Source: Mucidula mucida
Taxonomy: Eukaryota; Basidiomycota; Agaricomycetes; Agaricales; Physalacriaceae
NCBI GenBank assembly: GCA_015501055.1
Contig: JADNYV010000252.1
Location: forward strand, 1 to 50,522
Length of the DNA: 50,522 nt
Direction: 5' to 3'
How positions within the stretch are numbered: position 1 is the first letter of the stretch; each line of letters starts with the position of its first letter. Below are positions 44,544 to 50,522 of the stretch, in pieces. The position numbers and the translations under genes were made by a program. Below the pieces are notes generated by a model. That model ran no database searches, was not told the origin of the DNA, and saw only the letters and a list, made by a program, of their open reading frames with translations.

Positions 44544-46797
44544 GGTAAAGGGAGTCGTTTTTGGCATATACCGCGCTGGAAGACGGTGTGACAGGACGTA
44601 GGAACAATTACTATACCTTAGATTATGGAGAAACTTGCACGCAATGTTACGATTCCTTGAACGATTAGATGAACGATTCACAGAAACGTGTGAAATCGCA
44701 GGATGCCATCAAGACGTACATGTCTTGACCAGGGGTCTAAACGGTACGACATACCCCATGGAGGTCTGATTCATACGCCCGGTCTTAGGAACGCCGGAGC
44801 GTGTTCTCTTTCTGAAAATACAGTGTCAGAGACCAGCCACATATCATCTACTCTGACAATATTCAATCAGCATGGGGTCTTATCATGATGCGAGAGTTAC
44901 ACGGAAGCAAAATAGCTCCTTGGAATTGCGGGTCGATGAGGCCCACTCGAAAAGCCTCAAGTTTCATTCGGGAAAGGACAGTCCTCCTGATCCTTTTCAT
45001 CGTGCCCAAGATTAAAGACGTTCAGCGCTCCGTGGGTATCGGAACAGGAGATTATGAGAAGCGTGATAGGTCAACTCAGCGAGTCGTCGTCGAGGAGCAA
45101 GCGCCGGTGCGGGAGGTCGAAGATTCGATGGGATACCGTAAGACCAATGTCACTTTATAGAGTGCACTGAATGGAGACTACCCAAATGCGCATCAGTCGA
45201 TTCAGAGTTCATATAACCACTTTGAGAGAACGTTCGGACTGAGATATGACGGGTAAGGAAAAGAAAAGAGGAGGTAGGGCCGGACTAACATTTCTCCGCA
45301 AGATACTGTATTTCAGTATGATTGGGGGCAGATTATTCGTAGTAATCACAGCCTTTAGAAACTCTTTCGGTTTGGTCGATGATGATGATAGTAAGAAAGG
45401 AGTTGCCCGAGAGAACACAGTGTGGCACATTACTTTGCGTTCAAGCTGTCATTCAGAGTCTCAAGCACAAGCACAGGTCTTCCTGGATACAGATTCTGCG
45501 CTGAGCTTCCAATACACGGAACCCTCATGTCCTCCGAAAAATCGATTAACTGTTTTTGGTTTAGCACCAAACTTATGATCTACGAACTTCAAACAACAAC
45601 TTCTTCCCCAACACGTTGCAAAGAACGACCGCCTTCTAAACTTGGGTGCAATGCAGTGCCGGACGTATTCAGCAGAGGTGAGGACAAAGCATATCGAAAT
45701 CTTCAAGCATAAAACAGGTGTTTCCATATCGAAGAAGGCATCGGTGATTATGCATTCTGACTGGTAGGCTCTCTATCCCCAATCCATGTTTGAAAAGTTA
45801 ACGCTCGAACGCGACCGGCGCATAGTCGGGATTGATTATCAAATGCAGAATCTGTCGCGGGGCTCTGTTGTCGATATTAAGGCAAACTGAGATTGAGAGG
45901 CACCGGGCGAGACGTAGAAAGGGTAATTTCGACCTTTAGAACTCAGAGCCTGGTGACGACGGGCGCCGGGCGGCTCCGCGGCCCGCGGCGGGCTCACGTC
46001 TTTCAGCCACATGACCTTCCTTAGACTTAGAACTGCTCAGTGCTAATGCGACAAGGAAACGTTCAACGTGAGCTGAGGCGACGTCCCGCCTATACCGACC
46101 AAAAACGAACAAATGCCAGCATCATGGACAAATTTATACCTCGCCGGCCGCTCATTTCTTCCCTGGTCTTGCTCTGAACTGGTGATGGCGTGTACCACAT
46201 GTGTCCGGGTCGACCTATGCTGGGGATTTTCTCAGCAATGTCAAGCCAGGAAACCACGACTGCCAGTAATACGACAAACTGGACGTCCGGAGCCCGGGCG
46301 CGGCTAATGTCTTGCTGCTCATCCCACGCAGCCATTCTATTCTCATTTTGGGTTCCTCTATGAAGAAAAATCGCCTGTCAGGATATATACACATTTTCTC
46401 GCTTTCAGAGAGTGTGGGAGCTTCGCGATCAATGAGATGCTGCTGGTGTGTAAAATATTGTCTTGTGAAAGGTATCACGCGGAACCTGTATTCGCAACGG
46501 TCCAATTCCATTCCGCGTTCAAACATTCTCCTGACTATCTCATAGTAACACCTACTACTTGCCTTGAAGGTACGTACGTTTATTTTGCGCAATCTTATAG
46601 TGCAATCTGATGCTCTCAAGCCGGTGTCTAGTCCTAGCTGAAAGGGCCTGTCGTGAGAAACGGTGAACACGGTTTATCCTATTAGTAAGTAGACAGAGAG
46701 GCGTGAGTCATCTTACAATAGGTAAAGGACACGGATTGCCGCTAAACGTAGAAGTTGTCGCTTCTTTGTCTAGGTCATTCGACCTATCACGAAGTCG
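44544..46797. other. Gene-poor stretch between ICMT and amidohydrolase genes
   Basis: About 2.2 kb. The longest frame is a 151-codon minus-strand frame (46670-46215) without recognisable domain, start context or splice pattern; I do not call it. A GC-rich island is listed separately. Other frames are short. Confidence 0.45.
45955..46000. other. GC-rich palindromic island
   Basis: GACGGGCGCCGGGCGGCTCC followed by GCGGCCCGCGGCGGGC is almost pure G+C over about 35 bp, with overlapping short palindromes (GGCGCC, CCGCGG, GCGGCCCGC), inside a neighbourhood of about 50% G+C or less. Confidence 0.6.
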
Positions 46798-46804
46798 TAT
46801 AAAG
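46798..46804 (+). promoter_or_regulatory. TATA box of the amidohydrolase gene
   Basis: TATAAAG is only 35 bp before the ATG at 46833, which implies a very short 5' leader if this start is used. Confidence 0.55.
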
Positions 46805-46832
46805 AGCGGGATGATTTTCTAGCACCTTAACG

Positions 46833-48241
46833 ATGCTCGTGCTTGCTTGCGTCGCGGTTTTGGGATTAATCATCTGCCTGGGTGTTGAAGGGCGCCAATG
46901 GAACGACACAGGAGTCGGAACTATCATCTTCGAAGAAGCGTGGACGATCCCAGAACTCGCATCTCAGTCAGGGTACGTGCAATTCCTAACCGCGTAGGTT
47001 GCTGAGATATCAATGTACGGCTGCAGCACTCTTGCGCCCCCCTTTAGTGAGTGCTGCGACGTATCATTGTCATGTCCAGCTTTGCTAATATACTCACAGA
47101 CCAGACCATCGACGACCTCCTCGCTAATCTCCTTGACATACATAATCAGCGTCTCGCCCATATGGACGCTACCGGTGTTGACTTTGTGCGTCCGCCTCCT
47201 ACATTCCGCCTCGAGCTTACCACCTATGAATAGATGGTATTGTCGTGCGCCTCGCCCTGCATACAAGGTTTCGCAGACGCCGCGAACGCATCAGCTATGG
47301 CGAAGACGGTGAACGATGCCCTTGCCGACCAAATTGCGAACAACACTCTGCGTTTCGGGGCATTTGCCTCCCTCGCGATGCAGGACCCCGCCGAGGCAGC
47401 GCTTGAGCTTAACCGCACAGTAACAGAGCTCGGATTCCTCGGAGCACTCATTAATGACTATCAAGTATCCGGGACGGAGGACAATAGTGTGTTGGAGCTA
47501 CTTCTTTTGGGGGAGGGCGAACGCTGATCTGTGGCGCAGCGACGTTCTTGTTTTACGACACGCCAGCCTATGACGTCTTCTGGCAGATGGTAGTTGACCT
47601 CGACGTGCCAGTTTACTTCCACCCGCGGACGAACCCAGACCCTGTTGGGACTCTGCTCTACGGGACGCAGCCATTCATTAGAGGCCCAGTACAAGAATTT
47701 GCCAATACACTAGCAAATCAATTCTTGCACTCTGTACCAACGGCGTATTCGAGTTCGTGCGCTTTGCTTAAGTGATCTGCGTGTTACTAACCAGCCGAAT
47801 CCATAGCCGTTTCCCGACACTCAAGATCATCTCAGGCCACCTTGGCGAACGCATCCCCTCTGACCTCTGGCGCATAAATGATCGTACGCGTACTATCCAT
47901 CCTTCACAAGTCTAACACTTACCCCCGAACCAGAGCTCCTCCGCCAGGTCGTCAAAGGACTGCCCATGCGCCAAAACATAACTTTCTACCTGCAGAACAA
48001 CGTCTTCGAGACCACCTCTGGCAACTTCGGAACGGAGCTCTTCCTATTCCATTCCTCGCAGATCGGCATGGATCGCATCTTGTACTCGGTTGATTACCCA
48101 TTCGTGTCAATGGAGCAGGGTGAATCATGGTTGAATGGCACCCTGGTGGGGACTGCTAGCCTTCCTGGGGCCTTGAGTCCGACCGAATTGATGGAACTGA
48201 AGAGGGGAAGGGCAATCGAATTACTGAAGCTGAATGACTGA
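46833..48241 (+). pseudogene. Amidohydrolase/decarboxylase-type gene with an apparent frameshift
   Basis: Member of the amidohydrolase-2 group (ACMSD / 2,3-dihydroxybenzoate and gamma-resorcylate decarboxylase relatives). Exons: 46833-46972, 47080-47185, 47234-47486, 47540-47752, 47807-47883 and 47934-48241. The N-terminus is hydrophobic (LVLACVAVLGLIICLG), so it may be secreted. Motifs: FEEAWTIPEL, DIHNQRLAHMDATGVD, FYDTPAYDVFWQ, VPVYFHPR (metal/substrate His), LKIISGHLGERIPSDLWR and the C-terminal DRILYSVDYPF (catalytic Asp). Exon 4 is one base short: near 47715-47722, between FANTLANQ and the following CTNGVFDRF-like segment, the frame slips, so the first four exons and the last two do not connect. 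This is either real inactivation or one missed base. Confidence 0.82.
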
Positions 48242-48540
48242 GTTGTAGCGTTAAAATATCCAATGATATGATCAAGCAATACGCGCCAATTCTGGAAACG
48301 GGACAGCATGTCAGACGTCCTGGTGAAAAGTCGCATTCGATGAATAGAAAAGACATTCCCGAGGGGCAACAAAACCGAGCAAAGGTACGAAAGGAATCGA
48401 CGGCTCCTGTGAGCCCACATCCTGCCGCTCCGTACAATTCTGCAGGCTTGGCTCAGACGACAATAGGAAAGAAGAGTGCGGGCGGAGTAATATTGTTCTA
48501 CCACAATTTTTCCAAAGTCTAAAGTTATGTCTAGTTGATG
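48242..48540. other. Short 3'-to-3' spacer
   Basis: The spacer between the converging amidohydrolase gene and F-box gene; no gene seen. Confidence 0.5.
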
Positions 48541-50102
48541 TCAAAGTTGGGCAAAAAGCGTAATCGTGCCGTCTATGAAGGTCCTTGTGTACCGAAAAGA
48601 AAAATGATGGTTTGAAAAGTCTGATGTGGCGGCGATCACTGCGCAGTCACACTCAATGAATGAGAAACCTTGCCCGAAACGGCAGCTTCTTCCACAACCT
48701 GAATATAATGCCCAGCAGAATCGCGCAACACTGGCCGACGGTCTTCTCCGGATGAGTTGCGGGAGGCATCTCCCTAGGCCGACAGGAGAGGGATAGGGAG
48801 ACGAGATAGGGCCACACGGGATAGCTTCGAGAATGTCGTACTAAGCAAAAAGTAAGAAATAAGCAGAGAACACGAAGAAACGATCGCACCGTGATATGCT
48901 CCGTCGACACCTCGTTGCAGGAGCAAATGTCGGTGATATGGGAAAGGCGTCGGCAATTCTTCAGCACCTGCAGTGACTGCTTCGAAATGTACCAGTCAAC
49001 CGCCTCAGATTGATTGTTGAGGGCTAGGCGCTGGAGCGTCCTCTCGTGCCGAGGAAGAACCTGCGTCCAGAATATGCTCCCGGCAACCATAGAATCCCGA
49101 CCTATGGTGAGGTCGAGAACCTCCAGACCACTGTACGACGCAAGATAGTGAAGAAGCTCTTCAGATATCTCCGGAAGGCTCAACTCCCGCAGACGAACAC
49201 TCGCTTGTTCCAGCTTGGACCAGATACCCTCATTTCGACCTGGAGCTGCGGACCCAATGGTAAGCAGTTGGAGGTTCTTCAAACGAAGCGCAGGGAGATC
49301 AACAATGGCCAACGCGCCGCCAACTACGAGGGCCTCCAGCTCGCAATCCTCAGGAAGAAATTCAAGATTGAGCTCCTCGTAATGTGAGGAAGCTAGCGAT
49401 AGACGGCGAAGACGGGGATGAAGAGCGCAGAACGTCGAGACCAGTTCCGGTGCATAGTTACCGGAGAATGTGAACGTTTTCAGATGCGGAAACTGGGTGT
49501 CCGCAATAAATGGAGGACACTCTGATAAGTTCTCGAGTGCAAAGGTCTCGATGGGACAGTGTTCTGCCATCAGCTTCGCGGTCTGGAGGAAGTAGGCCGA
49601 GGCGCCATTCGTTATCGTCCACCTACGTGCACAATTAGCTAACGAGAACGGGAATCAGAAAGGAGAAGGCGTACTGCACGTGTTTTAACGAAGTGAAGAA
49701 CTGGATGCTCTCGTTGAACGAGTCTTTGAGTTGGTTGGGGTAACGCGCCAGTATAAAGCAGTAGTAGCTATCCCATGGTGGCTGGAAAGGCGTGACAAGG
49801 TTCAGATCTTTCACGAACTTGGCAGGCGAGTCGGCGTGGCCAGAACGCAGCCTTTCAAGTAGTCGAACGCGACTCTGCAGCCATGAGCCGGAGCCGTACG
49901 CGTCGAATTTGAAGCTTATTTCAGCGAAGAGCAGAGGTCGGCAGACACAATTGTTCCGCCTATTGGTGCGTCTCGTTTGCTTGAGAGCCACTATGTCGAG
50001 CTGCCAGGACGAGTCGTTAGTCCTTGCGTACGATATGAACCGAGGCCAACTTACATGAGAGAAGATCTCGTAGAGGAGTTCTGTTGGGAGAATGTCGGAC
50101 AT
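48541..50102 (-). CDS. F-box/LRR protein
   Basis: Predicted 468-residue F-box protein of the type expanded in agaricomycetes; F-box proteins recruit substrates to SCF ubiquitin ligases. Exons (reverse): 50102-50055, 50000-49675, 49622-48890 and 48840-48541, all in frame. MSDILPTELLYEIFSH, continued after the first intron by LDIVALKQTRR, is a clear F-box split by an intron as is common in this family. The centre has regularly spaced Leu (PHLKTFTFSG, PRLRRLSLASSHYEEL, LKNLQLLTIG, LRELSLPEI, LEVLDLTIG), typical of LRR-like repeats. The last intron (GTGCGA...TTAG) is inferred; if it is retained the protein ends at 48653 in another frame. The substrate is unknown. Confidence 0.84.
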
Positions 50103-50522
50103 GGTGGTATCGACTGGGAGAAGATACAATGCGGGTGGCAAGCAAGTTAAATGTAAACAATCGCGCTCTTTGCATGTCGCTATAAAGGTTCCAGATAACC
50201 ATGTTTCCGGTCGGACCGGAATAGACGCGATGGAAGGTATGAACTCGGACAACGAGGGAGCGGTCTCGGCTATGTCGTAGGGGCGAAAGTCGCAGGCGAA
50301 AACATCCAGATGCTGAAATGAAATTCCATCGCTCACTACATTACGGAAGAAGAGTCGTGTACGCGAATCCTGCGACAAGTGGAGCGCATGAACAAGGCAA
50401 TCTGAGGCACATTGGAAGCTCGTGGCAAAAGAGAGAAGACATAGGGCCAGACGGCATCGTTCAAGCGCATTGGCGGTTGCGCCGAGAGGTGCGTGGATCG
50501 TGGCTGTGTCCACATCTTCTTC
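50103..50522. other. Upstream flank of the F-box gene, window edge
   Basis: The F-box frame stays open upstream on the minus strand to 50513 without a stop (137 more codons). It shows no domain and the F-box normally lies at the N-terminus, so I treat it as promoter or 5' leader. It could instead be part of a gene that continues beyond the window. Confidence 0.4.

Noticed and set aside
46215..46670. 151-codon minus-strand frame
   Set aside because: No domain, no family resemblance and no supporting introns; kept only as a note in the gene-poor stretch.

Overview
The window looks like nuclear DNA of an agaricomycete-type basidiomycete. Genes are dense and cut by many 45-60 nt GT-AG introns. 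The families are typical of filamentous fungi: F-box/LRR proteins, a DUF7730-like protein, DUF1275, a CSC1/OSCA channel, a class II DAHP synthase and a Ty3/gypsy chromovirus. All gene models below were built by hand from reading frames, splice sites and family recognition; no search was run.

Layout. 1-2341: decayed 3' end of a Ty3/gypsy retrotransposon with its LTR. 2.8-6.3 kb: two damaged copies (A1, A2) of an unrecognised four-exon gene called family A here. 8.2-14.6 kb: ordinary genes, namely an MFS monocarboxylate-type transporter, a secreted GH43 glycosidase and a secreted FMN alpha-hydroxy-acid oxidase. 14.8-16.3 kb: F-box-type protein. 16.7-23.7 kb: two divergent A/B modules (A3/B1 and A4/B3), in which B is a second unrecognised family. 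A4 is split by a 1,551 bp palindromic foldback transposon. 23.9-35.0 kb: conserved block with a DUF7730-like protein, a DUF1275 membrane protein, mitochondrial release factor 1, a CSC1/OSCA channel and an SPX-RING protein. 35.7-40.76 kb: a second A/B/C block (C0, B2, A5, C2, A6, C3 remnant). 40.76-44.5 kb: class II DAHP synthase and an ICMT-type methyltransferase. 46.8-48.2 kb: amidohydrolase/decarboxylase with an apparent frameshift. 48.5-50.1 kb: F-box/LRR protein.

The most unusual content is the A/B/C gene family. A and B lie head to head with a shared 340-380 bp promoter region, and a short conserved segment C follows A. Six A, three B and about four C copies lie in this window. Only A5, A6, B1 and B2 look intact; the others carry nonsense, frameshift, deletion or transposon damage. 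Upstream boxes are conserved between copies. I do not recognise the products. A proteins have an acidic centre and a basic tail, with no signal peptide or membrane segment visible; B has a Ser/Pro/Thr-rich C-terminal half.

The remaining genes are unrelated housekeeping and secreted-enzyme functions, with no sign of one shared pathway.
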